From Cyanobium sp. CZS25K (lineage in GTDB: Bacteria > Cyanobacteriota > Cyanobacteriia > PCC-6307 > Cyanobiaceae), in contig JAUCZB010000020.1 in NCBI GenBank assembly GCA_030373325.1, forward strand, positions 1-49,191: a stretch of DNA of 49,191 bases, in the 5' to 3' direction. A program made the translations under genes and the position numbers. A model generated the notes under the pieces. It was given only the letters and a program-made list of their open reading frames with translations, made no database searches and was not told where the DNA came from. Every line of letters starts with the position of its first letter. Position 1 is the stretch's first letter. Shown here piece after piece: positions 23,736-32,885 of the stretch.

Positions 23736-24440
23736 ATGGCTAAGTTGATATTGATGTCAACATCTCCTCCCGTGTTCAAGCGAATTCTCGCCGGTCTCTT
23801 CGTGGGAACGGCCATCTCGGCCTCCGTGCTGCCGGCCTCCGCGGCCGTTGACAACGATCTGCCCGTCCGTTGGAACACCGGCGCTGCCGTGTGGTCCACT
23901 CACCAGGATGCCTTCGATACTTTCCTCGACTCCGGTGACATCACCGATCGGGGCCTTGAAGGTGGTCTCGCCCGCTCCGGCTGGACGTCTGACGAAGTCA
24001 AGGCGGGCATGACCAAGACCTATTCCGTCAACCTGGTGGGGGTGTCGCGCTTCCTCTACTCGGACGCCGGTGTGAAGTTCCTCAAGAACGCCACCAACAG
24101 CTACTTCCCCTATTACAGCATGAACACCTATGCTGTACAGGCTCTGCGGTCGGCGATCATCGCTGATTCCGTGGACGGATCGATCTCCTCGGCGGGCATC
24201 ATGAAGGCCCTGCCCACCGACTTCCGTCTGGCAGATTTCTGCAACACCTACACCGGTGCGCAGAACATCTGTGCCGAGGGTCGTTGCGCACCTGGTACCG
24301 CCCAGTGCACCTCGCTGCTCTCCTGGTATGTCTTCCTGCCCGCCTGCATCCAGGCCAACCAGATGGCCGACCCCGTCGCCATGGTGAAGGACACCCCCGC
24401 CCCTGCTCCCATGCAGGACCCTGTCCGCGGCCTCTGGTGA
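23736..24440 (+). CDS. Secreted DUF1400-like protein without a hydrolase domain
   Basis: 234 residues. A signal peptide (core ILAGLFVGTAISASVL, cleavage after ASA) precedes a region with helical repeats: FDTFLDSGDITDRGLEGGLA, TYSVNLVGVSRFLYSDAGVKF, MNTYAVQALRSAIIAD and GSISSAGIMKALPTDFRL. This is the order of the DUF1400 domain that precedes alpha/beta-hydrolases in many cyanobacterial proteins. Here the hydrolase is missing; the tail instead has four cysteines (CNTYTG, CAEGRC, QCTS) and a Pro-rich end. ATG 23736 or 23754 both keep the signal peptide. Periplasmic or secreted; function unknown. Confidence 0.7.
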   Translation: MAKLILMSTSPPVFKRILAGLFVGTAISASVLPASAAVDNDLPVRWNTGAAVWSTHQDAFDTFLDSGDITDRGLEGGLARSGWTSDEVKAGMTKTYSVNLVGVSRFLYSDAGVKFLKNATNSYFPYYSMNTYAVQALRSAIIADSVDGSISSAGIMKALPTDFRLADFCNTYTGAQNICAEGRCAPGTAQCTSLLSWYVFLPACIQANQMADPVAMVKDTPAPAPMQDPVRGLW

Positions 24441-24476
24441 GCCATCGGGGAGGCTCCCTCCCCCCACAAGACTTCC

Positions 24477-24503
24477 AGCCCCGGCAGGTCCGGGGCTTTT
24501 TTA
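24477..24503 (+). terminator. Rho-independent terminator after the DUF1400-like gene
   Basis: AGCCCCGG and CCGGGGCT form a perfect 8-bp stem around CAGGT, followed by six T. It lies 36 bases after the stop codon, reading rightwards. The T run overlaps the TAA stop codon of the convergent RarA-like gene. Confidence 0.9.
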
Positions 24504-26735
24504 TGGCCTGGCGTGCCTCTGGGCCAGCAGCAGCTTGTGCCCCAGGGGCTGGGGCAGGGCGGCACCGCGTCGCTCCCGGAACAGGGCTTCAAGATGCTTG
24601 CGGCCAGCGGCCGGCAGCAAGGAGGCCAGACGCTTGCGGTAACTGGCGCCTCTGGCGAACCAGCGCTCCAGCAGGGCGTCACTCAGGGGAAGCTCGAGGG
24701 GTTCCTCCCAGATGCGTTGTTCCACGCTCCAGCCGAGGCCTTCCAGGCTCTCCTGCACCCGATCGGCCAGCTCCGCTTCGCCCGCCCGCCAGTCCTGTTC
24801 CCTGGAGGCCGCCGCCTCGAGAGCCTCCTGGGCGACGCCGGCGCGGCTGCTGCCCAGGTGGGCGCGCAAGCTGCCAGCCGGCCCCAGCAGAGGGTGGGTG
24901 AACAGCAGGCGGGCCCGGGCGCCGGGGGCCGCCAGGGCCGTGAGCTGCTCCAGCCAGGCCAGCCGCTGCTCCGCTGAACAGTGTCGCCAGGGCTGGCGTG
25001 CCGCGATCCATTCAAAGCGTCCCTCCCCCTCGGACAGGGGGCCCAGCTGGGCCAGGAGTTGCTCGGGAGCCTCCGGTGCCACCGCCAGCAGGCGGGGACG
25101 CCGCAACTGATCCAGCAGCTGCAGCTGGGCCTGCAGGCGATCGAGCACCGCCGCGCTCGGGGTGGTCAGCACCACCTCCCCCTCGCTGGCGGCCTCCAGC
25201 GGATCGAGGGCCCAGAGCAGGGAGTGGGCTTCGAGCACCAGCACCCGATCCAGGCGACCGATGGCCGCGTCCTCCCAGAACCGCTGGCGCAGCCGGTCGA
25301 GCCGTTCGCCCTCGGCTCCGGCCTGGCGTTGAAGCCAGCGGTTCAGCAGGGGGTCGTCCGGACTGCTGCTGAGCAGGTCGCCCCTGTCGTCGGCGGCCGT
25401 TTCGGCCGCGGCGGCCAGCTGGGCGGCCCGGCGCTGCTGCAGCCGCTTGCGCAGGCTCCCTTCCCAGCCCAGGGATCCCGGCTGCCAGAACACCTCCCCC
25501 TGCAGGGCCTGGGGCAGATACTGCTGGGCCACCCAGTGGTCGGCATAGGCGTGGGGATAGCGGTAGCCCACCCCATCGCCGAAGGCCTGCCCGTCCCGGT
25601 TGGCGTCGCGCAGATGGGCCGGCACCTGCTGGCTCCGGGCCTCGCGCACCGCCTTGACCGCATCGAAGAAGCCCAGGCTGCTGTTGCTCTTCTCGGTGCC
25701 CGCCAGATAGAGGGTGGCGTGAGCCAGGGGGTAGAGCCCCTCCGGCAGCCCCACCCGGTCGAAGGCCGCGGCGCAGGCCTCCACCACCACCATCGCCTGG
25801 GGATCGGCCAGGCCGATGTCCTCACCGGCGGAGATCAGCAGGCGCCGCAGGATGAAACGCGGGTTCTCGCCGGCCTCCACCATCCGCGCCAGCCAGAAAA
25901 GGGCCGCATCGGGGTCGGAGCCCCGGATCGACTTGATGAAGGCGCTGATGGTGTCGAAGTGGGCATCCCCCTGCTTGTCGTAGAGCACCGCCCGCTGCTG
26001 GATCGATTCCTCGGCGATGGCCAGGTCGATGCGGATCACGCCGCCTGCATCGGCTTCGGTGGTTTCCACCGCCAGTTCGAGGGCATTGAGCAGGCTGCGG
26101 GCATCGCCGCCGGCCACGTCCAGCAGGTGGGCGCTCGCCTCCTCGGAAAGCTCCACGGGGCGCTGGCCGAAGCCGTGTTCGGGATCGGCCAGGGCCCGCT
26201 CCAGCAACAGGCGCAGGTCGGCCGGTTCCAGGGGCTGGAGGCGGAACAGGCGGGAGCGGCTCACCAGGGCCTTGTTGACTTCGAAGTAGGGGTTTTCGGT
26301 GGTGGCGCCGATCAGGGTGACGGTGCCGTTCTCCACCCAGGGCAGCAGGGCGTCCTGCTGGGCGCTGTTGAAGCGGTGCACCTCGTCGATGAACAGGATC
26401 GTGCGCAGGCCGTGGTGCTCCAGCCGCTGCCTGGCGGCGTCCACCTCGGCGCGCAGGTCCTTGACTCCGGCCAGCACGGCGTTGAGGCTGCTGAAGTGGG
26501 CCCGGGTGCTGCCGGCGATGATCCGCGCCAGGGTGGTCTTGCCGGTGCCGGGGGGGCCGTGCAGGATCAGGTTGCCGACCCGGTCGGCGGCGATGGCGCG
26601 GCGCAGCAGCCGTCCCGGACCCAGGATCGCTTCCTGACCCACGAAGTCGTCAAGGCGGCGCGGCCGCAGCCGATCCGCCAGCGGGGCGATCCTGCGCCTG
26701 GCCTGCTCGCCCTGATGCCAGAACAGATCACTCAC
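24501..26735 (-). CDS. rarA: RarA/MgsA-like AAA+ ATPase with C-terminal extension
   Basis: 744 residues, versus about 440 for RarA. The N-terminal RarA part: APLADRLRPRRLDDFVGQE, Walker A GPPGTGKTT (60-68), Walker B ILFIDEVHRF, sensor 1 LIGATTENPYFEV, then the tetramer domain (YDKQGDAHFDTISAFIKSIRGS, EDIGLADPQAM). RarA acts at stalled replication forks. The last ~290 residues are a separate domain with VLVLEAHSLLWALDPL and ARLLFTHPLLGPAGSL; it recalls a Rossmann methyltransferase but lacks a clear SAM-binding glycine motif. The start is GTG 26735 (VSDLFWHQGEQ), the usual N-terminus of this group; ATG 26819 would overlap the divergent adaptor gene. Confidence 0.9.
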   Translation of the reverse strand: MSDLFWHQGEQARRRIAPLADRLRPRRLDDFVGQEAILGPGRLLRRAIAADRVGNLILHGPPGTGKTTLARIIAGSTRAHFSSLNAVLAGVKDLRAEVDAARQRLEHHGLRTILFIDEVHRFNSAQQDALLPWVENGTVTLIGATTENPYFEVNKALVSRSRLFRLQPLEPADLRLLLERALADPEHGFGQRPVELSEEASAHLLDVAGGDARSLLNALELAVETTEADAGGVIRIDLAIAEESIQQRAVLYDKQGDAHFDTISAFIKSIRGSDPDAALFWLARMVEAGENPRFILRRLLISAGEDIGLADPQAMVVVEACAAAFDRVGLPEGLYPLAHATLYLAGTEKSNSSLGFFDAVKAVREARSQQVPAHLRDANRDGQAFGDGVGYRYPHAYADHWVAQQYLPQALQGEVFWQPGSLGWEGSLRKRLQQRRAAQLAAAAETAADDRGDLLSSSPDDPLLNRWLQRQAGAEGERLDRLRQRFWEDAAIGRLDRVLVLEAHSLLWALDPLEAASEGEVVLTTPSAAVLDRLQAQLQLLDQLRRPRLLAVAPEAPEQLLAQLGPLSEGEGRFEWIAARQPWRHCSAEQRLAWLEQLTALAAPGARARLLFTHPLLGPAGSLRAHLGSSRAGVAQEALEAAASREQDWRAGEAELADRVQESLEGLGWSVEQRIWEEPLELPLSDALLERWFARGASYRKRLASLLPAAGRKHLEALFRERRGAALPQPLGHKLLLAQRHARP

Positions 26736-26807
26736 CGCCCCATCATCCCGCCACAGGCGCTTCAGGAGCGGTACGGTCTGGCCGAAGCCTTGTCCGTCGC
26801 TGAACCC
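26736..26807. promoter_or_regulatory. Short divergent intergenic region, rarA-like / first RND system
   Basis: 72 bases separate the two GTG starts. They must hold both promoters if both starts are right. I see no clear palindrome or -10/-35 pair here, so the start of either gene may be longer or shorter. Confidence 0.3.
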
Positions 26808-27956
26808 GTGATCGGCCATTCGAGCAGGCCGCCTCTTCCCGGGGCAACCACAGGGCGCCGGCGACGCTCCGGCCACACCCTCCCGGCGGCGGCCGCCGCC
26901 TTTCTTGGCGCCGCCCTGCTGGGGGCATGCCAGGCGGAGGCCCCTCCCGGCCGGCCGCCGCTCTCGGTGCGTGCCGAGCCGGCCACCCTGGCCCCCTTCA
27001 CCGACAACGTCGACACTGTCAGCACCCTGGAAGCCATCGAGGAGGTGCAGCTGGCGGCCCAGGCCGGCGGACGCATCGAGCGGCTGCTGGTGCGTCAGGG
27101 CGACACTGTGGCCAGCGGCCAGTTGCTGCTCGTCCTCGATCAGGCCCAGGTCCGGGCCGATGTGGCCCGACTGCGCTCCGAGATGGAGACCAAGAAATTC
27201 ACCTTCCAGCGTTTCGATTACCTGCAGAAACAGGGAGCCGCCAGCGCCCTGCAGGTGGATGAGCTCCGGCAGAGCTACATCTCCGCCCGTGAGCAACTGG
27301 TCGCCAGGCAAGCCGATCTGGCCTTCCACGATCTGAAGGCTCCGATCGCCGGGACCGTCGGTGACGTGCAGGCGAAGCTGGGAGACGTGATCTCGGCCGG
27401 CGATCCCTTCACCACGATCATCCGCAACGACCGCCTGATGGCCCGGGTGGATGTGCCGGCGGTGTTCTCCGATCGACTGCGTGTGGGTCAGACGGTGATC
27501 CTGATGGATCCCTCCACCAACAATCCCATGGCTCAGGGCGTGGTCGGATCGCTCGATCCCGGCGTGGTGGCCGGCACCCAGTCCCTGCTGGCCAAGGCCG
27601 AGTTCGCCAATCCGGCGGGGCTGCTTCGCACCGGCCTGCGCACCCGCACCCGGCTGGTGCTGGACAGCCGCCAGGAGCTGTCGGTCCCCTTCGCGGCCGT
27701 CACCCAGATCTCCGGCCAGAGCTTCGTGTATGAGGTGGGCAGCCTGGCGGACCTGGAGCGGCGTCCGGGACGGACCGACCTGACCGTGGCCCGGAAGCTT
27801 CCTGCCGGCACCAGCTTCGCCCTGCAGACCCCGGTGCAGCTGGGCCCCCTGCAGAACAACCGCTATCCGGTGCTCAAGGGCCTTCAACCTGGTGCCCGGG
27901 TGATCACCTCCAATCTGATCAACCTCCGGAACGGCTCGCCCGTCAAGGTGAACTGA
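26808..27956 (+). CDS. RND efflux periplasmic adaptor lipoprotein (first system)
   Basis: 382 residues of the HlyD/AcrA-type membrane fusion family. From GTG 26808 the N-terminus is basic, then hydrophobic, ending in the lipobox LLGAC (Cys41). Order after that: beta-barrel/lipoyl half (VQLAAQAGGRIERLLVRQGDTV), alpha hairpin (LRSEMETKKFTFQRFDYL), second lipoyl half (FHDLKAPIAGTVGDVQAKLGD), beta-barrel and membrane-proximal domain (NRYPVLKGLQPGARVITSNL). It joins the inner-membrane pump encoded next to an outer-membrane channel. The start codon is uncertain (TTG 26790 is also in frame). It is 11 bases before the pump gene. Confidence 0.9.
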   Translation: MIGHSSRPPLPGATTGRRRRSGHTLPAAAAAFLGAALLGACQAEAPPGRPPLSVRAEPATLAPFTDNVDTVSTLEAIEEVQLAAQAGGRIERLLVRQGDTVASGQLLLVLDQAQVRADVARLRSEMETKKFTFQRFDYLQKQGAASALQVDELRQSYISAREQLVARQADLAFHDLKAPIAGTVGDVQAKLGDVISAGDPFTTIIRNDRLMARVDVPAVFSDRLRVGQTVILMDPSTNNPMAQGVVGSLDPGVVAGTQSLLAKAEFANPAGLLRTGLRTRTRLVLDSRQELSVPFAAVTQISGQSFVYEVGSLADLERRPGRTDLTVARKLPAGTSFALQTPVQLGPLQNNRYPVLKGLQPGARVITSNLINLRNGSPVKVN

Positions 27957-27967
27957 GCCAAGCCTGA

Positions 27968-30900
27968 ATGTCTCCTTCCAACACCTTCATCCTCAGGCCG
28001 GTGCTCACCACGGTGTGCAGCCTGTTGATCGTGATCGCCGGTCTGATTGCGATCCCGCTGCTGCCGATCGAGAGCCTGCCGGACATCGCGCCGCCGACGG
28101 TGAGGGTCACCTCCCGGTACGTGGGAGCGGATGCGGTCAGCGTGGAGCAGGGCGTCACCAGCGTGCTTGAGCAGCAGATCAACGGGGTGGAGAACATGGA
28201 GTTCATCACCTCCACCAGTGCGGCCGACGGCTCCAGTGCCATCTCCGTCACCTTCGCCAGCGGCAGCGACGGGGACATCAATCAGGTGAACGTTCAGAAC
28301 CGGGTGTCCCTGGCCCAGCCGAGCTTGCCGGAGGAGGTGCGCCAATCCGGCATCACGGTGAACAAGGCCTCAAACTCCATCCTCCTCGTCTATAACTTCA
28401 CCAGCGAAGATCCAAATAATAAATATAGCCTGGAGACCATCAGCGGCCTGCTGGATCAGAACCTCACCGATGCGGTCCGGCGAGTCCCTGGCGTCGGTGA
28501 ACTCACCTACTTCGGCAACCGGCAGCTGGCCTTCCGTCTCTGGCTCGACCCGGACCGCCTGGCGGCCAACAAGCTCTCGGCCGCCGATGTTGTCCAGGCC
28601 CTACGCAGCCAGAACCGTCTGGTCCCGGTGGGACGCATCGGCGGTGCCCCCTCCCCCGAGGGCCAGCAGTTCACCCTCACGGTGCAACTGCAGGGACGGC
28701 TGCGGACCACCGAGGAATTCGGGGCGATGATCCTGCGTTCCACCGCCGATGGCGGCCTGGTGCGCCTGCGGGATGTGGGCCGTGTGACGCTGGGGGGTGA
28801 ATCCTTCGACATTGAGGCCACCGACCTGCGAGGCGTTCCCTCCGTCGGCATGGCCATCTACCAGCTCACCGGCAGCAATGCCCTCGATGTCTCCAGTGGT
28901 GTGGAGGAGGTCCTCAAGGAATTCGCCGAGACCATGCCTGTCGGCATGACGATCCAGAAGATCTACGACAACACCGAATTCGTCGAGGCCTCGATCGAAG
29001 GCGTCACCTCCGCCCTGCGGGAAGCGGTGGTGCTGGTGGTGCTGATCCTGTTTCTGTTTCTGCAGAACTGGAAAGCCACCCTGGTGCCGGCCATCGCTAT
29101 CCCGGTGGCCCTGGTGGGCACGTTCCTGTTCGTGCAGGCGTTCGGCTTCACCCTCAACCAGCTGACCCTGTTCGGCCTGGTGCTGGCGACCGGCTTGGTG
29201 GTGGATGACGCCATCACCGTGATCGAAGACACCTCGACGAAGAAGGCCTCGGGGCTCAGTGCCCTGGAGAGTGCCAAAGCCACGATGGATGAATTGTTCG
29301 GGGCGGTGATCGCCACCTCGCTGGTGTTGTTTGCGGTGTTCGTGCCGGTGCTGTTCTTCCCCGGGGCCACCGGAACGATCTACAAGCAGTTCGCCGCCAC
29401 GATCATCTTCTCGATCCTGATCTCCACCTTCAACGCCCTCAGCTTTTCACCGATGCTTTCGGCCCTGTTGCTGGCCCGGGAGAGCGAGCCCCCCAGCCGC
29501 CGTACCTATGCCATCTCCGGGGTGTTCATCGGCTTCGTTTACGGCCTGCTCGCCAGCGGTGGCGGCACCCTGGTGGCCCTGGGGGTTCTGGCGTTGGCCA
29601 CGGGGATCGGCTATGGCCTGCATCTGCTCACGGGCCTACCCCTGCGGATGCCTTTCGCGATTGGTGGCGCCGTCTCGGCCCTGCTGCTGGCTGGGGTCAA
29701 CAGCCCTCTGGAGGTGCTGATCTACACGCTGATCGGCGGGCTGCTGGGTTGGGGCGCTCTGTTCATTTTCCGCCGCTTCAACGTCATCTACGCCGGGGTG
29801 GAGCGGCGCTACCAAGCCGGGCTGGGCTGGGTGCTGCGCAGGCGCCGGCTGATCATGGCCTTCCTGGCCGGGGGCATCGTCCTCACCGCTTTTGCCTTCA
29901 CCTCGATCCCGACAGGATTCGTGCCCGTGGAGGATCAGGGCTATGCCATCGGCTTCGTCCAGGCCCCCGACGGGGCGTCCCTGGAGAACACCCGCCGCAT
30001 CAATCAGCGGGTGGCTGAAATCCTGCGCAGCGAGAAGGACATCACCAGTGCGGCGGTGTTCAGCGGCGCCAGTCTCGACGGCAACGCCCCCAACCGGGGC
30101 CTTTTCTTCTTCGGCACCCGCAACTGGGATGAGCGAACCTCCGCCGAGCAGTCGGTGTCAGCGATCACCCAACGCCTCAACAGCAAGCTTTCGGTGATCG
30201 AAGAGGCCCGGATCATCGTCGTCGAACCCCCCGCCATCCCCGGCTACGGCACGGGCGCGGGCTTTGAGATGCAGATGCTCAACCGCAGCGGAGGTGCCCT
30301 CACCCCAGCCGATTTCTTCGCCGCGGCCACCCAGCTGGTGGGCAAGGCCAACCAGAGCGGTCTGTTTGACCGGGTGTTCACCCAGTTCTCTCCCGAAGCC
30401 CCCCAGCTGCAGATCCTGGTGGACCGTGATCGGATGGCGGCCCTCGGGGTCGACTACGGAACGGCGATGCAGACGTTCAGCTTCAACATCGGCTCCTTCT
30501 ACGTCAACGACACTTTCGATGCCGGCAGGGTGCGTCGCATCTTCGTGCAGGCCGATGAGCGCTACCGCGCCAATCCGGACCAGCTGAAATCCCTGTACGT
30601 GCCCAACGCCAGTGGTGATCAGATCCCCCTGTCGGAGTTCATCAAGGTGGAGTCGGTCACCGGTCCGTCAGTGATCCCCCGTTTCAACCTGTTCCGCTCC
30701 ATCAAGGTGGAGGGGTCGGCCCTGCCCGGGCGCAGCTCAGGCCAGGCGATCAAGGACATCCAGGACCTCTTCAACAACCTCTCCACCACCGGTGTCGGCT
30801 ACGACTGGACTGGCATCTCCAGAGAAGAGGTGAGCGCGGGGGCCCTGGCGATCGTGATCTTCGCTCTTGGGATCCTTGCGGTCTATCTGGTGCTATCAGC

Positions 30901-31378
30901 CCAGTACGAGAGCTACAGCGACCCATTGATCATTCTGATGACCGTGCCGACGGCCATGCTGGGCGCCCTGGCCTTCCTGGCCCTGCGCGGTGAGGTGCTC
31001 AACATCTACGCCCAGGTGGGGCTGGTGATGCTGATCGGCCTGGCAGCCAAGAACGGCATCCTCATCGTCGATCTCGCCAACCAGCGCATGGAGGAGGGCG
31101 CCAGTGCCCTGGAGGCGGCGCGGGCCTCGGCCCAGTCCCGCTTCCGGCCGATCCTGATGACGGCCATCTCCTCCCTGTTCGGTTTCTTACCTCTTGTGCT
31201 GGCCACCGGTGCCGGTGCCCGCAGCCAGGCCTCCCTCGGTACGGTGGTGTTCGGCGGCCTGGCCGTGGCCACCGTGCTGTCTCTGTTCGTGGTGCCCGTG
31301 TTTTACGTCGTCATGAAGCAGCTCACCGGCGCTGCGGCGCCCTCAGAGGCCCCGGCTGCCTCTGGCGGCGCTTCCTGA
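27968..31378 (+). CDS. RND-family HAE1 efflux pump (first system)
   Basis: 1136 residues, about 90 more than AcrB. It has two large periplasmic loops (porter and docking domains) and the twin membrane cores. The proton-relay pair is in [16 protein letters not shown] (TM4), with the TM10 Lys in [15 protein letters not shown]-terminus [24 protein letters not shown] and [13 protein letters not shown] are family hallmarks. Between SALLLARES and the [12 protein letters not shown] block (residues ~504-600) there is an extra hydrophobic stretch with about four helices, absent from AcrB. It exports hydrophobic or amphipathic compounds by proton antiport. Stop TGATG overlaps the next gene. Confidence 0.93.
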   Translation: MSPSNTFILRPVLTTVCSLLIVIAGLIAIPLLPIESLPDIAPPTVRVTSRYVGADAVSVEQGVTSVLEQQINGVENMEFITSTSAADGSSAISVTFASGSDGDINQVNVQNRVSLAQPSLPEEVRQSGITVNKASNSILLVYNFTSEDPNNKYSLETISGLLDQNLTDAVRRVPGVGELTYFGNRQLAFRLWLDPDRLAANKLSAADVVQALRSQNRLVPVGRIGGAPSPEGQQFTLTVQLQGRLRTTEEFGAMILRSTADGGLVRLRDVGRVTLGGESFDIEATDLRGVPSVGMAIYQLTGSNALDVSSGVEEVLKEFAETMPVGMTIQKIYDNTEFVEASIEGVTSALREAVVLVVLILFLFLQNWKATLVPAIAIPVALVGTFLFVQAFGFTLNQLTLFGLVLATGLVVDDAITVIEDTSTKKASGLSALESAKATMDELFGAVIATSLVLFAVFVPVLFFPGATGTIYKQFAATIIFSILISTFNALSFSPMLSALLLARESEPPSRRTYAISGVFIGFVYGLLASGGGTLVALGVLALATGIGYGLHLLTGLPLRMPFAIGGAVSALLLAGVNSPLEVLIYTLIGGLLGWGALFIFRRFNVIYAGVERRYQAGLGWVLRRRRLIMAFLAGGIVLTAFAFTSIPTGFVPVEDQGYAIGFVQAPDGASLENTRRINQRVAEILRSEKDITSAAVFSGASLDGNAPNRGLFFFGTRNWDERTSAEQSVSAITQRLNSKLSVIEEARIIVVEPPAIPGYGTGAGFEMQMLNRSGGALTPADFFAAATQLVGKANQSGLFDRVFTQFSPEAPQLQILVDRDRMAALGVDYGTAMQTFSFNIGSFYVNDTFDAGRVRRIFVQADERYRANPDQLKSLYVPNASGDQIPLSEFIKVESVTGPSVIPRFNLFRSIKVEGSALPGRSSGQAIKDIQDLFNNLSTTGVGYDWTGISREEVSAGALAIVIFALGILAVYLVLSAQYESYSDPLIILMTVPTAMLGALAFLALRGEVLNIYAQVGLVMLIGLAAKNGILIVDLANQRMEEGASALEAARASAQSRFRPILMTAISSLFGFLPLVLATGAGARSQASLGTVVFGGLAVATVLSLFVVPVFYVVMKQLTGAAAPSEAPAASGGAS

Positions 31379-31665
31379 TGCCGGCCCCTTGCCCACCACC
31401 CCTGAGTGGTCGGCGGGTGCTCTGCGCTGGCCTGATCACCGGTGTTGGGGGGCTGGCGATCGCCTCCTTTCTCCGTTCCATCGTGGCCCACACCCCCCTG
31501 CGGGTGACGTCCCATGCCCTGTTCTGGAGCACAGTCGTGCTGGCTGGTTTTGGAGCCGTGGCTGGCATGGCGGTGGAGGCGGTGCGCCAGTTGCAGGAAT
31601 CCAACCCGGAGCCCGACTACCACCGGCGCCATGGCCGGCGCGGCGGCTCCGGTCCCCGCTCCTGA
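31378..31665 (+). CDS. Small two-helix membrane protein after the first RND pump
   Basis: 95 residues. Two hydrophobic segments (VLCAGLITGVGGLAIASFL and ALFWSTVVLAGFGAVAGMAV) separated by a short basic loop, then a charged tail rich in His, Arg and Gly. The ATG overlaps the pump stop (TGATG), so it is translated with it. Small accessory subunits of RND pumps exist (AcrZ, one helix), but this one does not resemble AcrZ. Role unknown. Confidence 0.65.
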   Translation: MPAPCPPPLSGRRVLCAGLITGVGGLAIASFLRSIVAHTPLRVTSHALFWSTVVLAGFGAVAGMAVEAVRQLQESNPEPDYHRRHGRRGGSGPRS

Positions 31666-31711
31666 AGGCCGCAGGGCGGGCCGGACCACTGGGGTGAACG
31701 GGGATCTTCCG

Positions 31712-31728
31712 GTACCTTGCAAAGGTAC
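31712..31728 (+). promoter_or_regulatory. Palindrome before the second RND operon
   Basis: GTACCTT-GCA-AAGGTAC is a perfect 7-bp inverted repeat with a 3-base spacer, 12-28 bases before the GTG of the second adaptor gene. The position and symmetry suit a transcription-factor operator; ACCT...AGGT symmetry recalls MerR-family sites, but no regulator gene is encoded nearby. A 5' leader hairpin is another possibility. Confidence 0.45.
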
Positions 31729-31739
31729 GAACAGATCCG

Positions 31740-32879
31740 GTGCGCTGGCAGGCCATCCCCCCTCTCCTTCCCCTGGCGCTGCTGCTGGCAGCCTGTGGCT
31801 CCGCGAAACCCGAAGCTAAACAGCCTCTGACGGTGCAGACGGTGACGGTGGGGCCGTTCCGTTTCGCGCCGGGCATCGAGACCATCAGCACCATCGAGTC
31901 CACGTCCAACGTGGTGATGCGGCCCGAGTCGGATGGACGGGTGGTGCGCATCCTGGCCAGGGAGGGTCAGCAGGTGAAGGCGGGGCAGCCCATCCTCGTG
32001 CTCGACAACGTGCAGGAATCGGCCACCCTCGATGCGGACCGGGCCGAGGCCATCAAGGATCGCGTCAACGCCGAGCGCTATGTCTTCCTCAACGAGCAGG
32101 GGGCCGTTTCGACCAAGGATCGCGACTATTACATCACCCAGGCGATTCAAAGCCGGGACAAGGCCCGCTCCAGCGCCGCCACCCTGGGTTACAAGTTCGT
32201 CACCGCCCCCATCGACGGCGAAATCGGCAACCTCGATTCGGTCAAGCTCGGCGACTACGTGCGCCAGGGCCAGGCGATCACGGGGATCGTCAACAACACG
32301 TCCCTATGGACCTTGATGGATGTGCCGGCCACCCAGTCCAGCCTGGTGAAGATCGGACAGCCGGTGCAGGTGGAGAGCCAGGGCAATCCACCGGTGACAG
32401 GCATGGGCAGGGTCGTCTTCGTTTCCCCCTACTTCGCCAATGCCACGGAAGGTTCGGCCCAGCCCAACACGGTGCTGGTGAAGGCGGAGTTTCCGAATCT
32501 CACCGGCAAGCTCAAAACCGGTCAGTACGTGCGGAACCGGATCATCACCGGCGTCAGCGACCAGTTGGCGGTGCCTGTCCAGGCGGTGATGATGCAGGCC
32601 CAGCAACCGTTCGTGTACAGGGTGTTGCCGTTGTCCACCGTCCTGCCCAAGATCAAGGCCTCGGATCAGCTGCTGCCTGCACAGAAACAGCAGCTGGAGA
32701 AACTACCCGGCACCACTCCCGTGGTGGTGCAGACGCCGGTGAAGCTCGGCAAGCTGCAGAACAATGCCTACCCGGTGCTCTCCGGCCTGGCCAAGGGTGA
32801 CGAGGTGGTGGTGAGCAACACGGCCCTGCTGCGCTCCGGCATGCCGGTGAAGCGGGCGAGCGCCCCATCGGCGAGCTGA
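31740..32879 (+). CDS. RND efflux periplasmic adaptor lipoprotein (second system)
   Basis: 379 residues. From GTG 31740 a short signal peptide ends in the lipobox LLAAC (Cys19). The lipoyl halves are MRPESDGRVVRILAREGQQV and TAPIDGEIGNLDSVKLGD, flanking a short alpha hairpin (AEAIKDRVNAERYVFLNEQG); beta-barrel and membrane-proximal domain follow, ending NAYPVLSGLAKGDEVVVSNT. It is a divergent paralogue of the adaptor at 26808, with the same domain order and a similar C-terminal block. It lies six bases before its pump. Confidence 0.92.
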   Translation: MRWQAIPPLLPLALLLAACGSAKPEAKQPLTVQTVTVGPFRFAPGIETISTIESTSNVVMRPESDGRVVRILAREGQQVKAGQPILVLDNVQESATLDADRAEAIKDRVNAERYVFLNEQGAVSTKDRDYYITQAIQSRDKARSSAATLGYKFVTAPIDGEIGNLDSVKLGDYVRQGQAITGIVNNTSLWTLMDVPATQSSLVKIGQPVQVESQGNPPVTGMGRVVFVSPYFANATEGSAQPNTVLVKAEFPNLTGKLKTGQYVRNRIITGVSDQLAVPVQAVMMQAQQPFVYRVLPLSTVLPKIKASDQLLPAQKQQLEKLPGTTPVVVQTPVKLGKLQNNAYPVLSGLAKGDEVVVSNTALLRSGMPVKRASAPSAS

Positions 32880-32885
32880 GCCCCG

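Noticed and set aside
24981..26807. Long N-terminal extension of the first RND adaptor
   Set aside because: The frame stays open for 600 codons across the antisense of rarA, but the signal peptide and lipobox place the true start near 26808.
26819..27887. N-terminal extension of the RarA-like protein
   Set aside because: It is antisense to the RND adaptor and shows no conserved domain; RarA homology begins near GTG 26735.
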